A stretch of DNA of 64,000 nucleotides from Prionace glauca (lineage: Eukaryota; Chordata; Chondrichthyes; Carcharhiniformes; Carcharhinidae), in NCBI GenBank assembly GCA_037974335.1, contig CM075760.1, forward strand, positions 35,659,609 through 35,723,608, read 5' to 3'. Below the pieces are notes generated by a model, which saw nothing but the letters and a program-made list of their open reading frames with translations, made no database searches and had not been told where the DNA came from. The first letter of the stretch is position 1; each line of letters starts with the position of its first letter. A program made the position numbers and the translations under genes. Positions 55,500 to 64,000 of this stretch are shown here, one piece after another.

Positions 55500-56125
55500 A
55501 CGTTGGACACCATTGATTTTAAACTTTGCTGCTTTTCTAGGTGAACTCCAGCTCTCCATTCCTCCCGCAATGTCACCGCTCAAACTGAGTCTTTCTCCTT
55601 CCCACATTATTAAACTCACAGTTACTGGTTTCTGAATGAAAACTGCCTCCACTTCACTGGGGGTGGGAGACTTTACCAGTTCATTCAAGTAAACGTTTTC
55701 TTGTCATTGAATCAGAGATTTGGGCACAGATCTGCGAGATTTTTGTGTCGGTAGAAACAATAAATTTTCCCCCATTAACAGCCAGACTTTAACCCGTATC
55801 AGTATTTTGAGTCATCAGCACTTTCCAGCCTATCGCTCTCTTATTTTCTTTTTGCTTCTTTACATGTGACTTTTCCAATTCAGGCGCAAGCAAGGGAATC
55901 TTCCCCACACTGATTCTGACAGTTGTTGACCTGCAGGAACGCAGGATTGTTGTACAGCAATAAATCTATATCCTCTGAGCGGGAATCGAACCCAGGCTGC
56001 GGCAGCGAGCGCGCTAAATCCTAACCACTAGACCACCAGGGAAGATGACACAAGACTTTTAAAATATTCATTTATCAATGACTCACCTGCTTTTTATTGT
56101 ATTTCAGACTTTTTATTCACCAATT
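55500..56125. repeat. Duplicated tRNA-Glu block, copy 2
   Basis: Colinear with 10575-11150, containing the same landmarks around a tRNA-Glu-like gene, including the AT-rich sequence after it (ATTTATC..ACTCACCTGCTTTTTAT). See copy 1 for shared words. Confidence 0.85.
55971..56042 (-). pseudogene. tRNA-Glu (CUC) copy with altered loop
   Basis: The minus strand has acceptor TCCCTGG with TCAGAGG (wobble and one mismatch), an intact D arm GGTCTAGTGGTTAGGAT, and B box GGTTCGATTCC. The anticodon triplet is CTC (Glu), but the loop reads CGCTCGC, so the nearly invariant U33 is a G, and the stem TAGCG/TGCCG has a mismatch. Probably inactive or poorly active. Confidence 0.72.
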
Positions 56126-56129
56126 GCAA

Positions 56130-57215
56130 GTTTATCCTTCATATTTTATCCTTCACAAAGACCTTGTCTTTGTCAAAACTGAGTATGTCATGTTTCTATC
56201 AGATGAGAAAACACCACGCTGGTTAGTAATATACTGTATACACTCTCTCAGTAATGACTGAATTGGACCCAGTCTGCATTCATATTAGTACAGGTGCTGT
56301 ATCGATATCTGGTGCATTCGGTTCTGTCTCTGTATTACTGCACAAAACCCGTCCCTCATTTATATTACAACAGATCATATTAGTTGGATTGGCCATGCAA
56401 AATTGCCCGTTATTTTCCCTTAGAGTATGTGGATTAGCCATGGTAAATGTGTGGGGCTAATGGGGATAGGGCAGAGGGGAGGACCTGGGTGGGATGCAGA
56501 CTCGGTGGGCCAAGATAACCTTTCTTCTGAACTGTAGGAATTCTATGGTTCTATGTCAAAGAAATATCATAGACATTTGCGTGCTTATTTATTTGAAATA
56601 TTCTATTTTTTAATAACCCCCTTTGCAGAAATGATCTCTTTTAGCAATTCCCCTTCAGTTTTCCCAGTGATAACCTTCACCCCATCTCTGTCTTCCACGA
56701 ATGCATGGAAACACCAAACAGTTCATGTGTTTCAACTGAAGAACATTTAATATGTAAGTATTTATTGACAAACATTCTGTTGTGTGTTCTTGCATACAAA
56801 ATGATTACAGCCTCACTATTTTGTTCCCGGTGTTGACTTATCTGTCTTTAGAGATCTGTTGGAAAACGGATAGGCTGACAATGTGTGATAGCAATACTCA
56901 CAACGGTTTCAACTCTCTTCAGTTCAGCAACACATTGTTAATCAATGTTCCTTTCTTTTGCCAAGGTGCATGAACCAAAATGTTTGCCTTCATTCGGATT
57001 TTTTAGCATGCATTAAAAGGCAATAACCGTATAATTTTCAAGAAAAGATGAAGTCATCTTGTTTGTTCAGAGACTGTGATTCATGTCCCTCAGCGCACGG
57101 TTTAATTATTCCAATGGGGACATTAGAAGATTTATAAATAGGAATTTTCACTGTGTGTGCAATATTGTTTAACTGGGAGTGGTCTCTAGTACAGTCAGCG
57201 ATCATTGAATTTCAG
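56130..57215. other. 5' flank of receptor; SINE tail at 56385-56560
   Basis: 56385-56560 is the plus-strand 3' half of a tRNA-derived SINE (TTGGATTGGCCATGCAAAAT to GTAGGAATTCTATGGTTCTA). The rest holds no recognised gene. A TTATAAATAGG (57129-57139), TATA-like, lies about 80 bp before the receptor ATG and could mark its promoter; this is weak evidence. Confidence 0.5.
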
Positions 57216-57219
57216 AGCT

Positions 57220-58780
57220 ATGTTCTGGATTATACCACTTGAGCTTCGTATTCTTTGGGTATTTTACGATATCCAAAGGATTTACTACCCGTTCCTTGCC
57301 GTAGTTGGTGTCACTGGTAAGTCATATTTCTCTGTGTTCATTGTCCTTGTCCATGTTACCCAGTTATTGATATCATTCTGTGTAACCTTCATGGTTTGTT
57401 GCTGTGAATGCACTGGAAACATTTCTCCTTGCCACACAGCTATCCTCACACTACCTGACATTCACTTTCAATCTTTCCACTTTACGGTTGTCGTTATGTA
57501 ACATGATTTCCAGTATTATGATTCACAGCCAATTCCAAATCAGCTGATTTAACATCTTCAACTGCACAGCCTTCAGCACAATCAAAGCAGAGTCATCCAG
57601 ACCAGAAACATTTGCTCCAAACCTACTGGCACCATTGTGTCCCCCACATACAAATCTGAAGAAGGCAGCAAATTGGAGATTTTATTAACTGGTGAATGTG
57701 GCTTCTTGCTACATTATTGCGGGGTTTTTCTGCTGTGAACTTTGTCTCGAGCACAATAGGTGAACTCAGTCTATTCCGGGGTGGATTTAATAAAAATGTT
57801 TCAGCTGTTCCCAAGGATCCTGAGAGATTGTTTCTCTTGTGCCCAGTCTAAAATACGAGTAAATTGTGTTTCTCTCCCTTACAGTGAATGCATTGACGAT
57901 TCTTATCCTGTCACGAGGGAAGTGTGGTCTTTCCAAAAGTATGATACGTTACCTCATTTCCATGTCAGCAGCGGATCTACTGGTCATTATCATCGATCTC
58001 ATTTTGAGGCAAATTCCCATTAAGTTTGAATTTTTAATCATTTACCATATTAAAATATGTAATATCCATGCTGTGCTGCTTTATGCAGTCAGTGATTGCT
58101 CTGTCTGGTTCACTGTCTCTTTCACCTTTGATCGATTTGTGGCTATTACTTGTCAGAAGCTGAAAATAAAATACTGCACTGAGAAAACTGCAACAGTAGT
58201 TCTCGGAACTGTGAGTGTGCTATTCAGTGTAAAGAACATTTTCTGGTATTTCATGTGTGATGATAGATATGCGATTCAGAATACTCCCCATTTTTGTTAT
58301 GTAGACTTTGATGTCCTCTCTTCTGAAGCATGGGGAGCAGTTGAAAATCTGCATTATATTTTAACACCGTTCATTCCTTTTTTGTTGATTCTGTTGCTGA
58401 ATGTTTTCACCATTAAACACATTCTAGGGTCGACCAAATTCCGCAGGAGACTTCAGAGCCACAAGCGTATGGATAGTTCAAAGGACCCAGAGACAGTGAA
58501 GAGAAAAAAATCCATTATCTTATTATTTGCTCTATCATTAAATTTTATCCTACTATGGTCAGTGTTACTTATCCACTCCTTTTGTCAACGATTATATAAT
58601 TTAAATTTAATTCATTTCTATATTCCTGCATTTGTGCAGGAATTAGGATTTATGCTCCAACTCCTGAGTTGCTGCACCAATACATACATTTACGCAGTGA
58701 CCCAGACACAATTCAGAGAGGATCTAAAGAATGTGATCAGATCTCCATTTACTGCAATTGTGAAATTACTTACAGAATAA
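57220..58780 (+). CDS. GPR139-like G-protein-coupled receptor, two exons
   Basis: Exon 1, 57220-57316: 32 codons plus one base, MFWIIPLELRILWVFY to YYPFLAVVGVT, donor G|GTAAGT. Exon 2, 57885-58780: acceptor CCTTACAG, phase-1 join V-N-A-L-T-I-L-I-L, then SRGKCGLS. The intron is 568 bp. The predicted protein is 330 residues: SAADLLVIIIDLI (TM2), IKICNIHAVLLYAVSDC (TM3), FDRFVAITC, the TM5 block ILTPFIPFLLILLLNVFTIK, a basic third loop with KFRRRLQSHK and VKRKKSI, and LLSCCTNTYIYAVTQTQF in TM7, stop TAA. It is closest in this window to the 8.6 kb receptor (shared DLxLRQIPI and CNIHAVLLYA). An AATAAA overlaps the stop codon. Confidence 0.94.
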
Positions 58781-59449
58781 ACATATTTTTCGTTAGAACA
58801 GGGTGATTATCTCGTGTTCTGCACAAAACAATATCTCAGTGAATCATACACAGTGTAGACATACTTTGTGTCACCATTTCTGATTAAAACGTGTATTGAA
58901 ATTGTAAAAACAAGTAAAAAAAATGAATTGAGCCCAGAAAAAATCCGGATTCAAATCAGCTAATACTAATGAACCAGCCTGGACATCATGTTGACCTCCA
59001 GTTTTGTACCATTCTGTTAACTTGAGCGAATGTTTGCATTTCACTTCAGCTGCAACACAACTCCCTCAATGAAATGAATCTCAAAACTCAACCCCTGTGA
59101 ACTCTCTTCACAATTCCACCCCACCTCACCACATCCCCACCCTCCCGCTCAGCTCGACCCTCAGCCCAAACAGTCCCGCGCCCTTTGCACAGTATTCATT
59201 ATTGGATTTAGCAATGGTGAATTGAACAGATTGGACTAGAGATTCATGGATGAATGGATTATTTGGCAAAGGTGGTTGCAAATCTTCCCCAACAGGTGTA
59301 GACAAAGGTCATGAGTAGAGGAGGGCACTCATAATGTTGAAATGCGGCGTGGGCTCATTGGGCCGAAGGGCTTGTTTCCCATGCTGTGTTGTTCTTTGTT
59401 CTTTGTTCAAATATTAGCACTAAACTTCCATGGATTTACGGTCGGTGCT
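58781..59449. other. 3' flank; SINE tail at 59335-59408
   Basis: No gene. 59335-59408 is a plus-strand SINE end (GGGCTCATTGGGCCGAAGGG to TTCTTTGTTCTTTG), the complement of the tail form at 50200 and 52113. The upstream part of that SINE is decayed. Confidence 0.55.
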
Positions 59450-60330
59450 AGATGGCAACTTGAGACAGAATGTTGGAGTGGCAGTGATTGCATTTAGTAA
59501 AACTCAATGGCAGTATTTGACAATGCACTTGGTACAATTCATTTAAAAAACCTCAGCTGAATGCGCATTAAATTCCACTACCCTGGTGGATTTTGCAGCG
59601 TGTGTGAGAGACCAAAGTTAGTTCGTGCCCCAAATGCACTGGAGTGTTAAAGTGAAATAAGCAAATACATATATTAAAGATGCACAGAACAGAATGTAAA
59701 CAACGTTGGTCTTTTTTGTGAAGGGTCTGAAAAGAAATAATTGTTAAAAAATTCAGACAAAAATAGATTTATCTTCAGTTATGAATAAATTTTTTGAATG
59801 AATTCTGAACAAGTATTTAAAATGATAAAATAGAACGTAATGGAATGATTAGCCGAAAACAGACATCTTTATTAGCAAGAATAACAAAGTAAGTATTCTA
59901 TTCATAACCATTCCACGCCGTAAGTTACTGGAAAATATGTAGACGCCTTTTTATTCACTTTTTGCTACCCTTAAAAAAAAACTCTGAAAACCTTTTTCAC
60001 TGTCAACGTGATTATAGTAATCCAGTTTCACCATCTGCTGGCGACTCACAGCGCTGGTCTCATGTGTCAGCGTTCAGTCGCTGGATGCCTGCACTTGGGA
60101 ACCATTTGCTCAAGTGTGGATATTGGACAAAATTGTCTGGGATTGAAGTTTCCAACAGGAGCTGGGCTGGTCAGTTTGCCATTTTATCAGCAGTCACTGC
60201 ACAGGAATTCTATTTCTCCTTCCCGTGGGAGATGGTGACTAGAGATTGGAGATGTATATTTAACACGTGTATTTGTACATTCGGTGGCGTTATGAAACGC
60301 AAATTCAATTTTGAGTGCGAGTGGCTGAAA
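59450..60330. repeat. Paralogous intergenic block, copy 2
   Basis: Diverged partner of 48600-49500 in the same orientation. Open frames at 59962-60375 and 60008-60238 overlap it without supporting features, so they are not taken as genes. Confidence 0.6.
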
Positions 60331-60661
60331 TTTCCTGAACTCTGCCATTCACCTGTCACAAATGATCACTTTTAATCTCACATAATGGACCTAACTCAAC
60401 GTTGTTTATATTTCCATGAGAATTATTTCAAAGGATGCGCTGGCCCTCGTAACTCGGCGATTTGCTTGAAACTTATAACGTTCTGAAGGTCCATAGAAGT
60501 TGGGGCGTTAAGAGAGATACAAGCCCTCTCTTCTGTTTGTCCTCCCCTCACTTTTTCGAACAGTGAACTTTCTTAAAATCTGGATTATTACTGCCTCATT
60601 TCAGTTATGATACAAGCCCACAGCTTTTCCCTACAGTTCATATTAGCTAAACATTGCGTGG

Positions 60662-60734
60662 AGTCTCTAGTAAGAATTGAACTCACGACCACTGGTTTAT
60701 AAGACCAGTGCTCTGAGCACTGAGCTACGGAGCC
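60662..60734 (-). tRNA. tRNA-Thr-like gene with UAU anticodon
   Basis: Minus strand, 73 nt. GGCTCCGTAGCTCAGTG, the stem CTGGT/ACCAG and the variable region TGGTC follow vertebrate tRNA-Thr(UGU) closely. The loop is CTTATAA where tRNA-Thr has CTTGTAA, so the anticodon is UAU (isoleucine AUA) and there is no intron, whereas vertebrate tRNA-Ile(UAU) genes normally contain one. The 3' acceptor strand TAGAGAC mispairs at positions 2-71 and 6-67. Either a mutated pseudogene or an anticodon-shifted tRNA. Confidence 0.72.
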
Positions 60735-61438
60735 AAATGATGCCAGGTTATTATAACATTATCAGTGGATTGAGGAGCAGGATAGGGTTTGAGGTGGGGG
60801 ATGTTTGATGAATGTAGAAATGTCTGAGGTGCAGAACAGGAAATTAAAAGACGCAACTTGAAAGGGACATGATTTGACATGTGTGCTGTGTGTGTATCTG
60901 GCATGTATGTTGTGTATCTGACATGTATGTTCTTCAGAGTTTATCGTTAGTGTTACAACTCTGACTTCTCCAGCTCCGAGGCCAGTTCATCCAGCCAGAA
61001 GATTTAGATGTTGTTCCCTTCACAGACGCTGTGGGGCGACTGATTTCTGCGTTTCTCCTGAGAGGAGAGATTCAATGGGATGAGTCTGTTCGCTCTGGAG
61101 TTTAGAATAATCAAAAATGATCTTATTGAAAAATTTGAAATAAGGAAACAGTGTGACATGAAAATCTTGAGAGGGTGTTCCCCCCGCCCCCTCCCCTGGC
61201 TAAATTATTAAGAACAAAGGAAAAATACGGTGAATGATGTAAGAGAATTTTGGAATGCTTGGGAAAGGTGAAGCTCAGAATTGAGAGATGTGATTGATGT
61301 AATTGATGATTGAGAGGGATGGATAAAAACTTTGGGGATTCAATGTGAACGTTGAAATCTGAACAAACTGAGACACCAAATAGAAAAGCCATATTCTCTC
61401 CATGCATCTTAGGTTACGGAAAGACGAATAGTGCATGT
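60735..61438. other. Intergenic; decayed LINE-like tail near 61060-61140
   Basis: A plus-strand phrase GGAGTTTAGAATAATCAAAAATGATCTTATTG (61098-61128) resembles the LINE closing block SLEFRRMRGDLIE, suggesting an old CR1 remnant. A (TG)-rich stretch lies at 60880-60930. No gene. Confidence 0.4.
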
Positions 61439-61511
61439 CCCCGGCTAGCTTAGTCGGTAGAGCATGAGACTCTTAATCTCAGGGTCGTGGGTTCGAGCTC
61501 CATGTTGGGCG
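61439..61511 (+). tRNA. tRNA-Lys (CUU)
   Basis: 73 nt. CCCCGGCTAGCTTAGTCGG, the stem GAGAC/TCTCA-type anticodon arm with loop TCTTAAT reading CTT, and the B box GGTTCGAGCTC. The 3' end TTGGGCG fits vertebrate tRNA-Lys(CUU). The first acceptor base is C where G is expected, leaving a C-C pair at 1-72. A run of eight T starts two bases after the gene, a strong pol III terminator. Confidence 0.9.
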
Positions 61512-61704
61512 TCTTTTTTTTAAACTTTGACTCAATCCTGGGTGAATTCCAGATCTCCGTTCCCCCAGAAGTGTCAAGGCTGAAACTGAGTCTCTCTCTC
61601 CTTTCTACTTTGTTCATCTCACCGTTGTGAATGAAAACTGCCTCCAGATCACTGGAAGTCGGTAAGTTTAGCGCTGAACTCAGCGAGAGGTTTTGTTCTC
61701 ATCG

Positions 61705-61856
61705 ACCCTAGAATGTGTTTAATAGTGAAAACATTCAGCAACACAATCAACAAAAAAGGAATGAACGGTGTTAAAATATAATGCAGATTTTCAACCACTC
61801 ACCATGCTTCAGAATAGAGGGCATCAGAGCCTACATTACAAAAATGGGGAATGAGT
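61705..61856 (-). pseudogene. Inverted fragment of a GPR139-like receptor
   Basis: The minus strand is nearly identical to 58288-58437 of the 57.2 kb receptor, from PHFCNVG.DALYSEAW through the second extracellular loop and TM5 (ENLHYILTPFIPFLLIVLLN) to FTIKHILGS. It has a stop (TGA) where the gene has GGA just after SEAW. No other receptor parts adjoin it: sequence resembling the tRNA-Lys flank lies on one side and the tRNA-Val block on the other. A recent partial, inverted duplicate. Confidence 0.9.
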
Positions 61857-62520
61857 CCCAATTCCGTCATCTGTCTGAGTGGCTTTTCCTGTTTCTTAGA
61901 GATGAAAAACGATTTAAAAATATTCTTCTGTGAAATGTGTGCCATTTCCTCTAGTTCACTTACAGTATCACTTGTATCTGTCTTTTTGAGCACACACTGC
62001 TATCAGATATTTCAGATGGTGATTAACCATATTAGTCTGCACCTAGAAACCCATTAAATTCTGTTGTGGACTGAACAAGATGCGGATAAATGCTCGGTGT
62101 CAAAAGCGAACTTTCCCGTCAGTGCACCTTATTTCACAGAAAGTATTTAACTTTGATGTCAGAGGAATGATAACATGTCTTTCACATCGAGGTTTGGATA
62201 ATGTTGAGCAACAACCTGAATTCAAACAATTTTCCCTTACCCGACATGAGAAACCTTAATGAATGTTTCTGCCCGGTTTTGAACCGGGGACCTTTCGCGT
62301 GTGAGGCGAACGTGATAACCACTACACTACAGAAACAACTGGGAAAGTAGTGGAGCAAATCAGCCTGTCTGCAATGTTCAACTGCGCTGTGTTGCTGCAG
62401 GTTCCGATGGTTAGACTGAGAGCCCATGTCACTGAATTCAGGAAGATAACCGTTACTTTCAATCTGATTGTACAACTTATCCCCAACATCAACATTTAAA
62501 AGCGTTCGTCTGGCAAATAT
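61857..62520. repeat. tRNA-Val block, direct repeat copy 1
   Basis: Aligns with 63030-63715 over its whole length: GAGATGAAAAACGATTT, CATTTCCTCTAGTTCACTTA, TCAGATATTTCAGATGGTGA, GATGCGGATAAATGCTCGGT, the tRNA-Val, and GGTTCCGATGGT.AGACTGAG to TTAAAAGCGTTCGTCTGGCA. The offset is about 1.18 kb. Confidence 0.93.
62264..62336 (-). tRNA. tRNA-Val (CAC)
   Basis: Minus strand, 73 nt. GTTTCTGTAGTGTAGTGG, the anticodon stem TTCGC/GCGAA with loop CTCACAC giving CAC, B box GGTTCAAAACC (one base off GGTTCGAAACC), and 3' GCAGAAAC plus A. All stems pair. A good candidate for a working gene, apart from the A in the B box. Confidence 0.9.
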
Positions 62521-62609
62521 CTAAGGGAGCAATGATTTCTACTCATTTATTATTCCATGATTCTCATCTTTCTTCGAATAATCTCAATCAATTATTCAGT
62601 GATAAAAAC

Positions 62610-62720
62610 GAATGACTGCGGATGGGAAAAGAGAAAATGCTGCAAAATCTCCCAATGTCTGAGAGCTCCTGTAATGAGTGAAAAGGGCGGACGTTTCGAG
62701 TCCAGATAACACTTTATCAA
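62610..62720. repeat. Foldback-family half copy
   Basis: GACTGCGGATGGGAAAAGAG, AAATGCTGCAAAATCTCCCA and GGACGTTTCGAGTCCAGATA resemble one arm of the hairpin repeat at 1391-1620. The opposite arm is absent. Confidence 0.45.
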
Positions 62721-63029
62721 AGCTCATTGTACAAGTGTACTCAGTATTTGTGTCACTATTCAGTATTAATGTATTATTTAACACATATGGCTTTATTATG
62801 AATTGAATATCTCTGAACTTGAACATTACTGAATTGAAAACATAACTGACCAACAGAATCACCGGGTAATACAGATCACAATTTTGAGATTGACTATCGT
62901 CAGCTTTTAAACAAAGTCAAATACATTTAAATGGACGAAAATCAAAAATTATCTGTTCGTGACACTTGTGCCTTTTTTATTATGGACGCATGCATTTCCG
63001 CCCTTTACAGGAAAGCCCAGTAGGTCCGC

Positions 63030-63715
63030 GCTGAGTCTCGATTCCCCCATCTGCCTGGGTGATTTTTCCTATTTGTTGGAGATGAAAAACGATTTTTAAA
63101 AATGATTCATCTGTGAAATGTGCACCATTTCCTCTAGTTCACTTACACTATCACTTGTACCTGTCTGAGCACACACTCGTATCAGATATTTCAGATGGTG
63201 ATGAACCATATTAGTCTGCACCTATAAACCCATTAAATCTGCTGGAGACTGAACGAGATGCGGATAAATGCTCGGTGTCAAAATCGAACTTTCCCATCAG
63301 TGCACCTTATTTCTCAGAAAGTGTTTGACGGTGAAATCAGAGCAATGATAACATGTCTTTAACATCAAGGTTCGGATAATGTTGAGCAGTAAACTTAAAT
63401 TTAACAATTTTCCCTTATCCAACACGAGAAAGTTTTGTGAGTGTTTCTGCCCGGATTCGAACCGGGGATTTTTCGCGTGTAAGGCGAATGTGATAACCAC
63501 TACACTACAGAAAGAGCCAAAGAGCTGTGGAGGAAATCTGCCTGCCTGCAATGTTCTACTGCGCTGTGTTGCTGCAGGTTCCGATGGTCAGACTGAGAGC
63601 CCATGTCACTGAATTCAGGAAGATAACCGTTACTTTCAAGCTGATTGTACAACTTATCCCCAACATCAACATTTAAAAGCGTTCGTCTGGCAACTATCTA
63701 AGGGATCAATGATTT
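63030..63715. repeat. tRNA-Val block, direct repeat copy 2
   Basis: Second copy of 61857-62520 in direct orientation. After it, 63760-64000 turns into the third tRNA-Glu block, so the two duplicated units are joined here. Confidence 0.93.
63442..63514 (-). tRNA. tRNA-Val (UAC)
   Basis: Minus strand, 73 nt. The same body as the CAC copy, but the loop is CTTACAC, so the anticodon is UAC. The B box is the consensus GGTTCGAATCC. The first base is C instead of G (mispair with C72) and the variable region reads AAATC. Acceptor otherwise paired. It may be a working isoacceptor or a mildly decayed copy. Confidence 0.85.
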
Positions 63716-63759
63716 CTATCCATTCATTAATGCATCATTTTCATCGTTCTTCCAATAAT

Positions 63760-64000
63760 CATCCGCATTTTGTATCACCAGCGCTTTGTAACCTGTCGCT
63801 ACCTTTTTTCTTTGTTCTTTAAATGTGACATTTCCAAATCAGATACTAAAGAGGAAATCTCCCTGATACTGATTCCGACAGAACTGGTACAGACCGGGAA
63901 GTAACACAGGATTGTTGTACAGCAATAAATCTACATTCCCTGACCGGGAATCGAACCCGGGCCGCGGCGGTGAAAGCGCCGAATCCTAACCACTAGACCA
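63760..64000. repeat. Duplicated tRNA-Glu block, copy 3 (runs off window)
   Basis: Shares with copies 1 and 2 the words TCACCAGCGCTTTGTAACCT, GTGACATTTCCAAATCAGAT, AAGAGGAAATCTCCCTGATA and AGGATTGTTGTACAGCAATA, leading into the tRNA-Glu. Confidence 0.85.
63936..64000 (-). tRNA. tRNA-Glu (UUC), 5' end outside window
   Basis: The minus strand covers positions 9-73 of a canonical tRNA-Glu: GGTCTAGTGGTTAGGAT, stem CGGCG/CGCCG with loop CTTTCAC giving UUC, B box GGTTCGATTCC and 3' TCAGGGA plus A. Every visible stem pairs perfectly. It is the least decayed of the tRNA-Glu copies; about seven 5' bases lie beyond the window. Confidence 0.92.

Noticed and set aside
59962-60375. 137-codon open frame in the paralogous block
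   Set aside because: The corresponding part of the homologous block near 49.2-49.4 kb is not open in the same frame, so coding is unlikely.

Overview
The window looks like nuclear DNA from a cartilaginous fish, most likely a shark. This is inferred from three things: dense CR1-type LINEs and tRNA-derived SINEs of the kind known from elasmobranchs, a cluster of GPR139-like receptor genes of the type that is expanded in sharks, and vertebrate tRNA genes plus a T-cell-receptor V segment. Genes are sparse and most of the sequence is transposon.

Layout. 1-7646 is the first copy of a large direct segmental duplication made almost wholly of old, mutually inserted LINE pieces, a ~90 bp tandem repeat and SINEs. 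8.0-18.5 kb carries a GPR139-like receptor exon (8.6 kb), a decayed tRNA-Glu, a complete TCR V segment with leader and 23-bp recombination signal (13.8-14.5 kb, minus strand), a LINE endonuclease fragment, a 42-bp minisatellite and an orphan receptor first exon (17.1 kb). 18,703-29,590 is the second copy of the duplication; it has gained at least three LINEs that are absent from the first copy, so the first copy serves as the pre-insertion site. 29,587-34,141 is a nearly complete CR1-type LINE with an esterase-type ORF1, an endonuclease/reverse transcriptase ORF2 and two tandem 198-bp units at its 5' end. Another truncated LINE, a Penelope-like block in partial-tandem arrangement, and a 36-bp CCAAT-box tandem array follow, up to 39.2 kb.

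From 39.2 to 64 kb the window is a receptor and tRNA cluster: three more GPR139-like receptors (39.2-40.1 kb minus; 45.7-47.5 kb minus, two exons; 57.2-58.8 kb plus, two exons), one inverted receptor fragment (61.7 kb), and tRNAs for Leu, Phe, Thr-like, Lys, Val (two) and Glu (several, some decayed). Local duplications link these genes: three tRNA-Glu blocks share their flanks, and two tRNA-Val blocks form a ~1.2 kb direct repeat whose members now have different anticodons. A LINE with an uninterrupted 713-codon reverse transcriptase frame lies at 52.6-54.8 kb.

The receptor genes share one architecture: a short first exon ending in a conserved '..YYP..A..GV.' motif, a phase-1 intron that cuts transmembrane helix 1, and one large exon with the rest of the receptor. 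The receptors and the V segment are not functionally linked by anything visible; their closeness recalls the interspersion of other receptor genes with TCR V segments in mammals. No bacterial-type systems, CRISPR arrays or operons are present.
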